Below, piece by piece: positions 1 to 8,473 of a DNA stretch of 64,000 nucleotides. The stretch spans positions 124,001-188,000 of the forward strand of contig DAOUFI010000022.1 of assembly GCA_034430175.1 (NCBI GenBank), written 5' to 3'. Source of the stretch: UBA6107 sp034430175 (GTDB lineage Bacteria > Chloroflexota > Anaerolineae > Anaerolineales > Anaerolineaceae). The first letter of the stretch is position 1; the number at the start of each line of letters is the position of its first letter. The notes below the pieces were generated by a model. The model did not search any database. It saw only the letters and a list, made by a program, of their open reading frames with translations, and was not told where the DNA came from. Made by a program: the position numbers and the translations under genes.

Positions 1-233
1 ACAGCTGCCAGAACAAGCAACCAGATCCACTCTTTACGGGTGGGATGCTTTAATTCACTGCCAGCTTCAGTTTTCCACAGTTTCCAGGTGAAGAAAGCCA
101 GAAGAAATCCGATAGGGAAGCCGATGTACCAACGCAGAAATCCCAGGCAAAATACTACGAAGGGTAGAATCAGGTAAATCAGGCTGGCGCGAAAAAGGTT
201 ACAGCTGGATGTAAGGGACAATTTTTCTTTCAT
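1..233 (-). CDS. Membrane protein, N-terminal part only
   Basis: This open frame starts at ATG 233 on the minus strand and leaves the window at base 1, so only the first 77 residues are visible. They hold two strongly hydrophobic stretches (about residues 14-30 and 37-50), then a short basic and acidic loop and the start of a third hydrophobic segment. This is the look of a polytopic inner-membrane protein. No family motif is visible and I do not assign a function. It is transcribed away from the methyltransferase gene at 362. No convincing ribosome site precedes the ATG, so the start is tentative. Confidence 0.6.
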   Translation of the reverse strand, partial: MKEKLSLTSSCNLFRASLIYLILPFVVFCLGFLRWYIGFPIGFLLAFFTWKLWKTEAGSELKHPTRKEWIWLLVLAA

Positions 234-348
234 TCGAATATCAGGAGAAGACAACTTTTCCTATTCTGTGAAATGTTTCTCTGAAGCGATTCTAACATGA
301 ACTTTTGAAATGAAGTCTCAAAAACCGATGGGAACAACACCATCAGAC

Positions 349-354
349 TATAAT
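349..354 (+). promoter_or_regulatory. -10 box placed for a leaderless transcript
   Basis: A perfect TATAAT lies 7 bases before the ATG at 362, with no Shine-Dalgarno sequence between them. With usual -10 to start spacing, transcription would begin at or within a base or two of the start codon. No good -35 box is seen. Confidence 0.55.
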
Positions 355-361
355 TCAAATT

Positions 362-1066
362 ATGGATACCTACTCGATCGACCAACGCAAAGCAACCTAC
401 GTTCGCGCAATTTTCCAAAAAGTAGCCGCAAATTATGATCGAATGAATACCTTGATGACTGTCGGGCAGGACAGGTTTTGGCGCAGTGAAGTGATCAAGA
501 TGGCCGGTCTGCAGGGGGGAATACGGTTACTTGACTTGGGTAGCGGTACCGGTGACCTGGCGAGGATGGCGGTGAAGGCTGAACCGCGGATCGAGATTGT
601 TGCCGCGGATATTTCGATGGAGATGATGCTGACCGGCAGGCGAAAAGGCAACCTGCCCTTCGTGATGGCAGATGCCGGGCAGACTCCTTTTTCAAGTGGT
701 TATTTTGATGTAGTGATTTCTGGCTGGCTTGTGCGCAACGTGGTCAACCTGGATGGTGTATTGGCCGAGCAATACCGTCTGCTCAAGCCTGGGGGAAGGA
801 TTATCATTCTGGATACAACCCGCCCGACCCGAAACCTCCTGACACCGTTTGTTTGGTTGCACATGCACATGGTCATTCCGTTGCTGGGAAGAATGTTTTC
901 ACGTAACCCTGAAGCGTATCAATATCTACAGAGTTCATCAGAAAGCTTCTTACTGGCTGAAGATCTGGCTGGGAAGATGGAGAAGGCCGGGTTCAGAGAG
1001 GTTGGTTTTAAACGGTACATGGCCGGGACGATCGCAATCCATTGGGGCGAAAAATGGCTATTGTAA
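362..1066 (+). CDS. UbiE/MenG-type class I methyltransferase
   Basis: The 234-residue protein has the Rossmann SAM-binding motif LLDLGSGTGDLA (about residues 55-66), an acidic strand end at IVAAD, and the UbiE-type segment NVVNLDGVLAEQYRLLKPGG near residue 125. Its N-terminus (FQKVAANYDRMNTLMTVG) also follows the pattern of demethylmenaquinone and ubiquinone C-methyltransferases. The family methylates the quinone ring late in menaquinone synthesis; that exact substrate is inferred. The family's usual FG-RN motif reads SGWLVRN here, so a related small-molecule methyltransferase is possible. It lies 23 bases upstream of phoP, which seems to have its own promoter. Confidence 0.75.
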   Translation: MDTYSIDQRKATYVRAIFQKVAANYDRMNTLMTVGQDRFWRSEVIKMAGLQGGIRLLDLGSGTGDLARMAVKAEPRIEIVAADISMEMMLTGRRKGNLPFVMADAGQTPFSSGYFDVVISGWLVRNVVNLDGVLAEQYRLLKPGGRIIILDTTRPTRNLLTPFVWLHMHMVIPLLGRMFSRNPEAYQYLQSSSESFLLAEDLAGKMEKAGFREVGFKRYMAGTIAIHWGEKWLL

Positions 1067-1077
1067 GGCTGGAATGA

Positions 1078-1083
1078 TAGAAT
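1078..1083 (+). promoter_or_regulatory. Extended -10 box of phoP, leaderless type
   Basis: TGATAGAAT (extended -10 TGnTAGAAT; hexamer at 1078-1083) ends 6 bases before the phoP ATG, with no ribosome site in between. This is the spacing expected if the mRNA begins exactly at the start codon. Confidence 0.55.
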
Positions 1084-1089
1084 ATTGAT

Positions 1090-1797
1090 ATGACCGATAA
1101 AGTATTGATTGTTGAAGATGAAGTTGGGTTGCAGGAAACCCTCTCGTATAATCTGAAACGGGAGGGATTCCAGGTGGAGATAGCCGGCGACGGCGCGAAA
1201 GCGCTTGAGACTGCGCGGTCATGGCACCCTGACTTGATTCTGCTGGATATAATGCTACCGGTGATGGACGGGTTTGAAGTCTGTAAAATCCTGCGCGCTG
1301 AAATGGATATCCCGATCCTGTTTCTCTCAGCAAAATCGGATGAGATCGACCGTGTTGTTGGATTAGAGATCGGGGCTGACGATTACATCGTCAAGCCGTT
1401 CAGTATGCGCGAACTGCTGGTGCGCGTGAAGGCAAGACTGAAAACTTACCATCAATTGCACGAACTGAAAGAAAAAGACGAAACTGGCGGGCCTGGGGAT
1501 AAGCTTGCTTTCGATAATTTGACAGTCGATCTGGCACGCCATGAAGTCATCCTTAATGGGAAACCATTACAACTCAAACCCAAAGAATTTGAACTGCTTG
1601 CTTACCTGGTGGAAAACCGTGGCAGGGCACTCACCCGTGAATTAATCCTTGACAAGGTATGGGGATGGGATTTTGTGGGTGACAGCCGCACCGTGGATGT
1701 TCACATCCGCTGGCTTCGCAGCAAGATAGAGAAGAACCCCGAAGAGCCAACTCGGATCGTCACTGTACGTGGGGCAGGGTACCGGTTTGAAGGCTAA
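1090..1797 (+). CDS. phoP: Phosphate-responsive OmpR/PhoB-type response regulator
   Basis: The 235-residue protein has a receiver domain (about 3-118) with acidic pocket E9/D10, phospho-acceptor D53, S80 and K102, followed by an OmpR-type winged-helix DNA-binding domain (about 135-233, ending VRGAGYRFEG). The histidine kinase gene follows 3 bases later, then pstSCAB-phoU, which identifies this as the regulator of phosphate starvation genes (PhoB of Proteobacteria, PhoP of Bacillus). I use the Bacillus-style name because the repeats before pstS have TTAAC cores, like PhoP boxes. Its ATG lies just behind a -10 box. Confidence 0.9.
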   Translation: MTDKVLIVEDEVGLQETLSYNLKREGFQVEIAGDGAKALETARSWHPDLILLDIMLPVMDGFEVCKILRAEMDIPILFLSAKSDEIDRVVGLEIGADDYIVKPFSMRELLVRVKARLKTYHQLHELKEKDETGGPGDKLAFDNLTVDLARHEVILNGKPLQLKPKEFELLAYLVENRGRALTRELILDKVWGWDFVGDSRTVDVHIRWLRSKIEKNPEEPTRIVTVRGAGYRFEG

Positions 1798-1800
1798 CCG

Positions 1801-3567
1801 ATGAAAAGGACATTACGCTGGCAATTTCTCCTTCCGTTACTGGTTTTCTTCACAATCGCTTTTGCCGGTATCGACCTTTATCTATCAAAGGCATTTCTTA
1901 CAATTTATCAGAACCATTTAAAAGATAATCTTTCCGCTGAAGCAAGCCTGATCATCAATGAATTATTTGAATCGGTGGGTTTCCCTGACACGATAAATCA
2001 CCTGCAAACGAAGGTGAATCGCTATGGAGAAACGCTCGGTGCCAGAGTAACTGTGATCCGTCCGGACGGAGTGGTACTGGCTGATTCTCTAGTAGATGCT
2101 GCGACAATGGAGAATCACCTCTCTCGACCTGAAGTTCAGCAAGCACTGATGGGAAATGCAGGGTATGAGGTGCGTTACAGCACGACATTGAAGGAGCAGA
2201 TGCTCTACGTGGCAGTCCCTGTGATCCGTGGTGATCAAGTAGTTTTGATTGTGCGGCTGGCGCGATCCCTTGAGTCGATCGAGAATGACGTCAGAGGGTT
2301 GAACCGAACGATTCTAATCTCTGGGATTATCTCATTGTTATTATTGCTCGGGATCACCTTCCTGATATTCAGAAAGACCACTGAGCCCTTGGACAGGTTG
2401 ATCGATGCTACCCGTGATTTTTCGTTCGGGAATCTCAAGCAGGTGCGTGTACGGAAACATGGGAATGAGCTTGATGGTTTGGCATCAGCGTTCAATCAAA
2501 TGGCGGTGAAGATCAACGATCAGATGCAGGACCTACATGAACAAACGGAACGCCTGAGCAATATATTAAATCAGATGCAAGATGGCGTAGTGATTGTTAG
2601 CGAGAAGGGAATCATCCAGTCGATTAATCCTGCCGCTGAAAAGATGTTTGATGTGGTGGGGGTGAAGGCAGTCGGAGAACCATTGATACAGGTTCTGCAA
2701 TACTATCAGGTCAGTGAGCTTTTCCGACAGACGCTGGAAAGTGGCACGCAAAACTCATCCGCCATCGATATTTCACAACGATCATTGTATTTGCAGGCGA
2801 TTGGTTCCGTGCTACAAGATCCCGATGGTCGATCAGTTTTATTGCTTTTCCAGGATACTTCCAGGCAACGGCAATTAGAGGCCATGCGTAAGGATTTTGT
2901 CAGTAATGTTTCGCACGAACTGCGTACTCCTTTGGCTTCACTGCGAGCGCTCTCTGACACACTTGAAAATGGCGCTTTGGAAGATTTACCAGCAGCCAGA
3001 CGTTTTGTGGAATTGATGGATGTAGAAATTGCGAAACTAACGCAGATGGTGGATGAACTGCTTGAACTCTCGCGTATCGAATCCGGAACAGTAAAGCTGA
3101 ACCTAAAGGCAACTGATCCGTGCGAAATGATCCGTTCTACTTTATCCCGGATGGAACTTCAAGCAAAACGGTCAGGTCTGACGTTGACCGGGGTGTGTGA
3201 CGAAAACGCACCAGAAGTCTGGGTTGACTGCGAACAAATCGAACAAGTGCTAATTAACCTAATCCACAATGCTATCAAATTCACACCACCAGGGGGATCG
3301 ATCACTGTAACGGCTCGTATGGTTGATGGTACCGTTGTGTTTGAGGTAAGAGATACTGGTGTTGGTATAGCCAGAGAGGATCTACCGAGAATCTTTGAGC
3401 GGTTTTACAAATCCGATCGTTCCAGAGCTACGCGGGGAACGGGGCTTGGACTTTCGATCGTGAAACACGTCATCGAAAACCACGGTGGTAAGGTGTGGGT
3501 GGATAGCGAACCCGGCCAGGGATCGGCCTTTTCTTTTTCGATCCCCATCAAGCCGAAAACGGATTAA
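1801..3567 (+). CDS. phoR: Phosphate sensor histidine kinase PhoR
   Basis: This 588-residue membrane kinase has a first membrane helix (about 8-30), an extracytoplasmic sensor region (about 31-165), a second helix (about 168-190), a HAMP segment (TTEPLDRLIDATRDFSFGNL onward), a PAS domain (about 250-350), a HisKA domain with phospho-acceptor H372 in VSHELRTPL, and a HATPase_c domain with N box N486/N490 (NLIHNAIKF), DTGVGI and GTGLGLSIV. It phosphorylates PhoP when phosphate is low and probably senses the state of the Pst transporter through PhoU. The long sensor loop resembles Gram-positive PhoR more than the short E. coli form. Its stop codon lies inside the first PhoP-box repeat of pstS. 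Confidence 0.9.
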   Translation: MKRTLRWQFLLPLLVFFTIAFAGIDLYLSKAFLTIYQNHLKDNLSAEASLIINELFESVGFPDTINHLQTKVNRYGETLGARVTVIRPDGVVLADSLVDAATMENHLSRPEVQQALMGNAGYEVRYSTTLKEQMLYVAVPVIRGDQVVLIVRLARSLESIENDVRGLNRTILISGIISLLLLLGITFLIFRKTTEPLDRLIDATRDFSFGNLKQVRVRKHGNELDGLASAFNQMAVKINDQMQDLHEQTERLSNILNQMQDGVVIVSEKGIIQSINPAAEKMFDVVGVKAVGEPLIQVLQYYQVSELFRQTLESGTQNSSAIDISQRSLYLQAIGSVLQDPDGRSVLLLFQDTSRQRQLEAMRKDFVSNVSHELRTPLASLRALSDTLENGALEDLPAARRFVELMDVEIAKLTQMVDELLELSRIESGTVKLNLKATDPCEMIRSTLSRMELQAKRSGLTLTGVCDENAPEVWVDCEQIEQVLINLIHNAIKFTPPGGSITVTARMVDGTVVFEVRDTGVGIAREDLPRIFERFYKSDRSRATRGTGLGLSIVKHVIENHGGKVWVDSEPGQGSAFSFSIPIKPKTD

Positions 3568-3601
3568 CCTTCTGTTAACAATCTCTTCTCAATCTTTTAA
3601 C
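3564..3601 (+). promoter_or_regulatory. PhoP/PHO box: TTAAC repeats on an 11-base period
   Basis: TTAAC occurs at 3564, 3575 and 3597, and a degenerate copy (TTCTC) at 3586, giving four units at an exact 11-base step. This is one helical turn per unit, as in PHO boxes and Bacillus PhoP boxes where TT(A/C)ACA-like repeats bind PhoP dimers on one face. The array lies 68 bases before the pstS start and overlaps the phoR stop codon. Confidence 0.65.
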
Positions 3602-3668
3602 CCAAAATTCCTTAGACCTTAAAGGCGCACGAGTAAACTCCTGGTTAATCAAAAACTAGGAGAAGAAA

Positions 3669-4838
3669 ATGCGTAAAAATTTGATCGTAACTATTTTTGT
3701 TTTGCTCATCGCCGCGATGGCTTTGAGCGCGTGTGGTCAGGCATCTGCGACTACAGAAGCCGCGCCTGCCACTGTTGAACCGGATGCGCCTGCCGCGACT
3801 GCCAGCCTGGCTCCCGGATCGGTGCAGATAAATGGTGCCGGCGCCACCTTCCCGTTGCCGGTTTACACCGCGTGGACATACGCTTACCAGTATGTCGATC
3901 CCTCTGTTGCAATCAACTACCAGGGCATTGGCTCAGGTGGCGGTAAAAAGGGCATCATTGATAACACCATCGACTTTGCCGGATCGGATTCGCTGCTGAG
4001 TGAAGAGGATTACACCAACGGTGGTGATTTGCAGATGTACCCAATGCTCGCTGGCGCGGTTGTTCCCGTTTACAACATTTCCCTTGCCAAGGCTGCCCCA
4101 GATGGAACCACACTGCCGGCGTTGGTGCTCGATCGTCAGACTCTGGTAGATATCTATAATGGTGTCGTAAACAAGTGGAATGACGCCAAGATCGTCGCTT
4201 TGAACCCTGGCCTCGATGGGTATCTCCCCGATGCCACCATCACCGCGGTACATCGCTCTGATGGCTCAGGAACAACTGAAATCTTCACCAAGGCTTTGAC
4301 TTCCTTCAGCCCGGATTGGACCGCTGGTGGAGCATCCTCTGTGGAATGGCCGGTGGATAAAGCCGGTAACGGCATGGGCGGTAAGGGCAACCAGGGTGTG
4401 GCCGCAGCAGTCATCAGCACCCCGAACTCGATTGGCTATGTTGAACTGTCGTACGCGATTTCGAACAAGATGTCGATGGTCTCTCTGGTAAACAAAGCGG
4501 GTACCACCGTAGTTGCCAATGCTGATTCAGTAGCCTCAGATATGAGCGATTTTGCCAACGCCTTTGATGCAAAACTAACCGCGACAATTGTTGACGGTGG
4601 TGGAACGAATTCCTGGCCCATCACCGGATATACCTATATCATTCTTCATACTACTAGCATGACCGATTGCGTCAAGGCTCAAAAGATCGTGGAATTCCTC
4701 AAATGGGCTCTGACTGATGAGGCTGCTGGTAAACAGGCTGCTGGACTTGGTTACTCCGTACTCCCCGCTGCCATTCGTGACCAGGTTCTCGCCAAACTAG
4801 GTGAAGTCACCTGCAGTGGAACACCTGTATTCAAGTAA
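3669..4838 (+). CDS. pstS: Phosphate-binding lipoprotein of the Pst transporter
   Basis: The 389-residue protein starts with a lipoprotein signal; the lipobox LSAC places the acylated cysteine at C22. A Thr/Ala/Pro-rich linker follows, then a PstS-type binding protein with INGAGATFP, YQGIGSGGG, TIDFAGSD and the phosphate loop RSDGSGTTE. It captures phosphate outside the membrane and delivers it to PstCA. The start is fixed by a good ribosome site (AGGAGAAG, ending 4 bases before ATG). It is the first gene after the PhoP box and is separated from pstC by a strong hairpin, so it is probably made in excess over the membrane parts. Confidence 0.93.
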   Translation: MRKNLIVTIFVLLIAAMALSACGQASATTEAAPATVEPDAPAATASLAPGSVQINGAGATFPLPVYTAWTYAYQYVDPSVAINYQGIGSGGGKKGIIDNTIDFAGSDSLLSEEDYTNGGDLQMYPMLAGAVVPVYNISLAKAAPDGTTLPALVLDRQTLVDIYNGVVNKWNDAKIVALNPGLDGYLPDATITAVHRSDGSGTTEIFTKALTSFSPDWTAGGASSVEWPVDKAGNGMGGKGNQGVAAAVISTPNSIGYVELSYAISNKMSMVSLVNKAGTTVVANADSVASDMSDFANAFDAKLTATIVDGGGTNSWPITGYTYIILHTTSMTDCVKAQKIVEFLKWALTDEAAGKQAAGLGYSVLPAAIRDQVLAKLGEVTCSGTPVFK

Positions 4839-4863
4839 CTTGGAATGCTCTCCTTCCTGTTCG

Positions 4864-4897
4864 TTCTGGAGACGCCTGATTTACGGCGTCTCCAGAA
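4864..4897 (+). terminator. Strong hairpin between pstS and pstC
   Basis: A perfect 13-base inverted repeat (4864-4876 and 4885-4897) has an 8-base loop and no T-run after it. That fits a partial terminator or mRNA 3'-end stabiliser more than a full stop, and would keep PstS levels above PstCAB. Confidence 0.65.
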
Positions 4898-4920
4898 AAC
4901 TCTGTAATTCGAGGGTGAGT

Positions 4921-5922
4921 ATGGAGAAATCATTGAAGACTAATAAACAAAAATTCAAAAGACTTGAAAAAATGATCGAACATGGCGATCGACCCTGGCA
5001 AGGGTTGCTCATCATTATTGCAATATCGGTCATTTTGTTGATGGCTGCTATCGGTTATATGCTTTGGAAGGATTCAAGTCAATCACGGGTGTTATTCGGG
5101 ATCAGGTTTCTGCTTCCTACCAGCGATCCAAGCTGGGATCCGGTGAATGATGATTTTCAAGCTTGGCCATTCATCTTCGGGACATTACTTACCTCGCTGG
5201 CAGCGATCGTGATTGCGCTACCGATCAGCCTGGGAATCGGAATCTTCCTGGCTGAGTTGTGTCCTCATTGGTTACGGACACCATTAAACTGGTTGGTGGA
5301 ATTACTAGCAGCCATTCCATCAGTGATCTATGGTCTTTGGGGAATTTTTGTCTTTTTACCCAAAGTGGTCGCGCCAGTGGGAGCTGGTCTTGCCACGACT
5401 TTTGCAAATATTCCCATCCTTGACCAATTGTTCAAAGGTCCAATGCCAGCAAGCGGATCATCCCGACTGGCGGCTAGTCTGATCCTGACCATTATGATCA
5501 TCCCAACCATTTCAGCGATCAGCCGAGACGTTTTCCTGGCTATCCCAGCATCACAGCGTGAAGCTGCATTAGCACTCGGTGCCACCCGCTGGGAGATGAT
5601 CTATCAGGTGCTGATCCCATACGGGTTGTCGGGTATTCTTGGCGCGTTGATTCTGGGGCTTGGTCGGGCGCTTGGTGAAACCATGGCAGTGACGATGGTA
5701 ATTGGCAACAGTATCGAAAGTTCGGTATCACTGCTACGACCGGGTTATACCATGGCCAGTATCATCGCCAATGAATTTGCCGAAGCTGTCTCAAAACTAC
5801 ATTCTTCCAGTCTGATCGAGATCGGACTCGTCCTTTTTTTCCTGACTTTATTGCTAAATTCGCTTGCCCGGCTATTAGTTTGGAACGTAGCCCGAAAGAC
5901 GAGAATGGAGGTGCGCGCATGA
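4921..5922 (+). CDS. pstC: Phosphate transporter permease PstC
   Basis: The 333-residue inner-membrane permease has one N-terminal membrane helix (about 28-50), an outward loop with SDPSWDPVNDDFQAWPF, and the ABC permease core whose EAA loop reads REAALALGATRWEMIYQVLIP. The ATG at 4921 follows a purine-rich GAGGGTGAGT. An upstream in-frame ATG at 4801 would begin inside pstS and cross the hairpin, so I reject it. It pairs with PstA to form the phosphate channel. Its stop overlaps the pstA start (ATGA). Confidence 0.92.
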   Translation: MEKSLKTNKQKFKRLEKMIEHGDRPWQGLLIIIAISVILLMAAIGYMLWKDSSQSRVLFGIRFLLPTSDPSWDPVNDDFQAWPFIFGTLLTSLAAIVIALPISLGIGIFLAELCPHWLRTPLNWLVELLAAIPSVIYGLWGIFVFLPKVVAPVGAGLATTFANIPILDQLFKGPMPASGSSRLAASLILTIMIIPTISAISRDVFLAIPASQREAALALGATRWEMIYQVLIPYGLSGILGALILGLGRALGETMAVTMVIGNSIESSVSLLRPGYTMASIIANEFAEAVSKLHSSSLIEIGLVLFFLTLLLNSLARLLVWNVARKTRMEVRA

Positions 5923-6863
5923 GCGAGTTCGGTTTGCTCATCGAAGTTGGAATGCACCGGCGCAAAGCCAGACGTAAGGTAACCAATGCCCTAATGCTTG
6001 GTTTGACGGGACTGCTTACCGTACTGGCATTAATCCCTTTGTTTTGGATCATTGGATACGTCATCTTACGCGGAGGAAAGGCGATCAACCTCGATTTCTT
6101 CATCAAGATGCCCACCCCCATGGGGGTGAGCGGCGGGGGAGTGCTCAGTGCCATCGAGGGGACCCTGGTAATAACGTTATTGGCGACCTTGTTTGCCGTG
6201 CCTCCTGGACTGTTGGCGGCTTTCTATTCCTCTCGATATCCAAATAGTATTTTAGGTACGATATTACGATTCAGTACTGATGTGCTTTCGGGAGTGCCAT
6301 CGATCGTGATCGGCCTTTTCGGGTATGCTCTGATCGTCAAACCTCAAGGGCATTACTCCGCTCTAGCTGGGAGTATAGCGCTGGCAATCCTGATGTTGCC
6401 AACCATTATCCGTACCACCGAAGAAATGCTACGTTTGGTACCCTCCAATTTGCGGGAGGGTTCGCTGGCATTGGGCGCACCAGAATGGAAGACCAGTCTA
6501 AATGTGCTACTTCCGGCAGCATTGGATGGAGTGATCACCGGTATTTTACTCGCCATCGCCAGGGCGGCTGGAGAAACCGCGCCGTTACTCTTCACTGCGC
6601 TCGGAAATGAGCGTTTCGAAATCGGTTCGATCGTTTCAAGTGGTGTCGCCAACCATCAAGGTTTCCTTGCAATTCTGGATAGAATCTTTGACCAGCCGAT
6701 CGATTCGCTGCCATTGACCCTATGGAAATATGCCCAACAACCTTACCCTGAACGGGTGGAGCAATCGTGGGCAGTCGCATTAGTCTTGATGGTGCTTGTG
6801 TTGGCAACAAACATCCTGGCGCGAGTGTGGATTGAGATCCGCAAAAAGAAAGTACGAGGATAA
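5919..6863 (+). CDS. pstA: Phosphate transporter permease PstA
   Basis: The 314-residue permease has six predicted membrane segments, a PTPMGVSGGG loop after the first helix, and an EAA loop (REGSLALGAPEWKTSLNVLLP). A typical RAAGETAPLLFTA segment follows. The start at 5919 overlaps the pstC stop and has GAATGGAGG upstream; the longer in-frame start at 5880 lies wholly inside pstC and is rejected. It forms the channel with PstC and is powered by PstB. Confidence 0.92.
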   Translation: MSEFGLLIEVGMHRRKARRKVTNALMLGLTGLLTVLALIPLFWIIGYVILRGGKAINLDFFIKMPTPMGVSGGGVLSAIEGTLVITLLATLFAVPPGLLAAFYSSRYPNSILGTILRFSTDVLSGVPSIVIGLFGYALIVKPQGHYSALAGSIALAILMLPTIIRTTEEMLRLVPSNLREGSLALGAPEWKTSLNVLLPAALDGVITGILLAIARAAGETAPLLFTALGNERFEIGSIVSSGVANHQGFLAILDRIFDQPIDSLPLTLWKYAQQPYPERVEQSWAVALVLMVLVLATNILARVWIEIRKKKVRG

Positions 6864-6868
6864 AGCCG

Positions 6869-7687
6869 ATGATCAATATTCAATTCTTTGAAAAGAGTTT
6901 GCAGGAAAATTCTGAAACACAGAGTATGATCTCAGTGCAGAAGTTGAATGTATTTTATGGTAAATTTCGCGCGTTGACCGATATCAACATGGAAATACAA
7001 GAGAAGAAAATCACTGCAATCATTGGTCCATCTGGATGTGGGAAGTCGACTCTTCTCCGATCTTTCAACCGGATGAATGACTTAACACCTAACGCACGGA
7101 TCGAAGGGCGTATCTATCTCCAGGGAGAAGATATCTATGGAAATGGAATCGATGTTGTGGATATCCGGCGCCGTATCGGAATGGTATTCCAGCGGCCAAA
7201 TCCATTTCCAAAGAGTATCTATGACAACGTAGCTTACGGACCGAGATTATATGGTGTCACCCGCCGTGAGGATTTGGACGCCATTGTCGAGAAAAGTTTG
7301 GTTCAGGCAGCATTGTGGGACGAAGTCAAGGACAAGCTTGGTCAATCGGGAATGTCGATCTCTGGCGGGCAGCAGCAACGCTTGTGTATCGCCAGAGCGT
7401 TGGCTGTCCAGCCTGAAGTGATCTTGATGGATGAACCAGCTTCTGCACTCGACCCGATCTCAACACTGCGAATTGAAGAATTAATGCACGATCTGGCAAA
7501 GGACTATACAATAATTATCGTCACGCATAATATGCAACAGGCAGCACGGGTTTCGGATTTCACCGCGATGATGATGATCGATGAAGCCAGGTCTGGGCAA
7601 CTTATCGAATATAATCAAACGAATACGATCTTTACACGCCCTCAAGATAAACGAACTGAAGATTACGTTACCGGCCGATTTGGATAA
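6869..7687 (+). CDS. pstB: Phosphate transporter ATPase PstB
   Basis: The 272-residue ABC ATPase has Walker A GPSGCGKST, Q-loop FQRPNPFPKSIYDN (the PstB-typical form), signature SGGQQQR, Walker B VILMDEPASALD and the H-loop histidine in IIVTHNMQQA. About 19 residues precede the usual start of the family, so translation could also begin at the ATG near 6929; the first ATG is kept because GAGGATAA lies before it. It hydrolyses ATP to drive phosphate import and probably contacts PhoU and PhoR. Confidence 0.92.
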   Translation: MINIQFFEKSLQENSETQSMISVQKLNVFYGKFRALTDINMEIQEKKITAIIGPSGCGKSTLLRSFNRMNDLTPNARIEGRIYLQGEDIYGNGIDVVDIRRRIGMVFQRPNPFPKSIYDNVAYGPRLYGVTRREDLDAIVEKSLVQAALWDEVKDKLGQSGMSISGGQQQRLCIARALAVQPEVILMDEPASALDPISTLRIEELMHDLAKDYTIIIVTHNMQQAARVSDFTAMMMIDEARSGQLIEYNQTNTIFTRPQDKRTEDYVTGRFG

Positions 7688-7697
7688 TGGAGATGAA

Positions 7698-8390
7698 ATG
7701 AGTGATAGAACGAATACCTCACAATCTGTACGTAGAACCCTTGAGACTGAAATTCAGGATTTGAGAAATGATCTGATCTACCTGGGTTCAATGGTGGAGC
7801 AGCAAATTCTGGGATCCGTCGATTCGCTAAAGCGACGTGATCTGGCCGCTTCTGAACAGATCATCCAAACCGACATTCAGGTGAATAAGAAACGCTATTC
7901 CATCGAAGAAAAGGTAATGGTCGTGATCGCCACTCAGCAACCCATGGCGCATGATCTACGGTTGCTGGCATCTATGCTCGAAATAGCTGGAGAACTGGAA
8001 CGGATCGGCGATTATGCCAAAGGAATCGCCAGAATTAGTCTGAGGATAGCGGATGAGCCCTTGATCAAACCTCTGGTGGATATTCCCCGCATGGCTGAAA
8101 AGGGTGCCGATATGTTGCACCGGGCAATAAAGGCGTTTATTGAAGAAAATGTCCCTGATGCGGAAATAATACCGACAGAAGACGATTTTGTCGATAACCT
8201 GTACGATCAGGTTTATCGCGAGTTGATGGTTTTAATCATTGGCGATCCGAAATTGATCCAACGAGCTAACTGGCTTTTGTGGGTCGCTCACAATTTGGAA
8301 CGCATGGCTGATCGTGTGACCAATATTTGCGAACGTACGATTTTTGTTGTCACCGGTGAATTGCGGGAAATCTCCAGCTCTGGAGATTAA
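7698..8390 (+). CDS. phoU: Phosphate signalling regulator PhoU
   Basis: The 230-residue all-helical protein has two PhoU repeats, seen in the paired segments around MVEQQILGSVDSLKRRD / ELERIGDYAKGIAR and MLHRAIKAF / NLERMADRVTNICE. The two E-R-x-D/A-D cores carry the metal-binding acidic residues. It links the Pst transporter to the PhoR kinase and holds the regulon off when phosphate is plentiful. The start at 7698 follows GGAG; a longer in-frame start would lie inside pstB. It is the last gene of the operon. Confidence 0.92.
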   Translation: MSDRTNTSQSVRRTLETEIQDLRNDLIYLGSMVEQQILGSVDSLKRRDLAASEQIIQTDIQVNKKRYSIEEKVMVVIATQQPMAHDLRLLASMLEIAGELERIGDYAKGIARISLRIADEPLIKPLVDIPRMAEKGADMLHRAIKAFIEENVPDAEIIPTEDDFVDNLYDQVYRELMVLIIGDPKLIQRANWLLWVAHNLERMADRVTNICERTIFVVTGELREISSSGD

Positions 8391-8405
8391 CTGATTAAAC
8401 TATTT

Positions 8406-8443
8406 CAAAAATGACTACTCAAAATAGCGAGCAGTCATTTTTG
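8406..8443 (+). terminator. Terminator after phoU
   Basis: A 15-base inverted repeat with one mismatch (8406-8420 and 8429-8443) has an 8-base loop. A-rich left and T-rich right flanks allow it to work in both directions, ending phoU and the oppositely oriented glycosylase gene. Confidence 0.8.
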
Positions 8444-8473
8444 ATTTAATAGCGAAACTTGGTTGGTTTCCCT

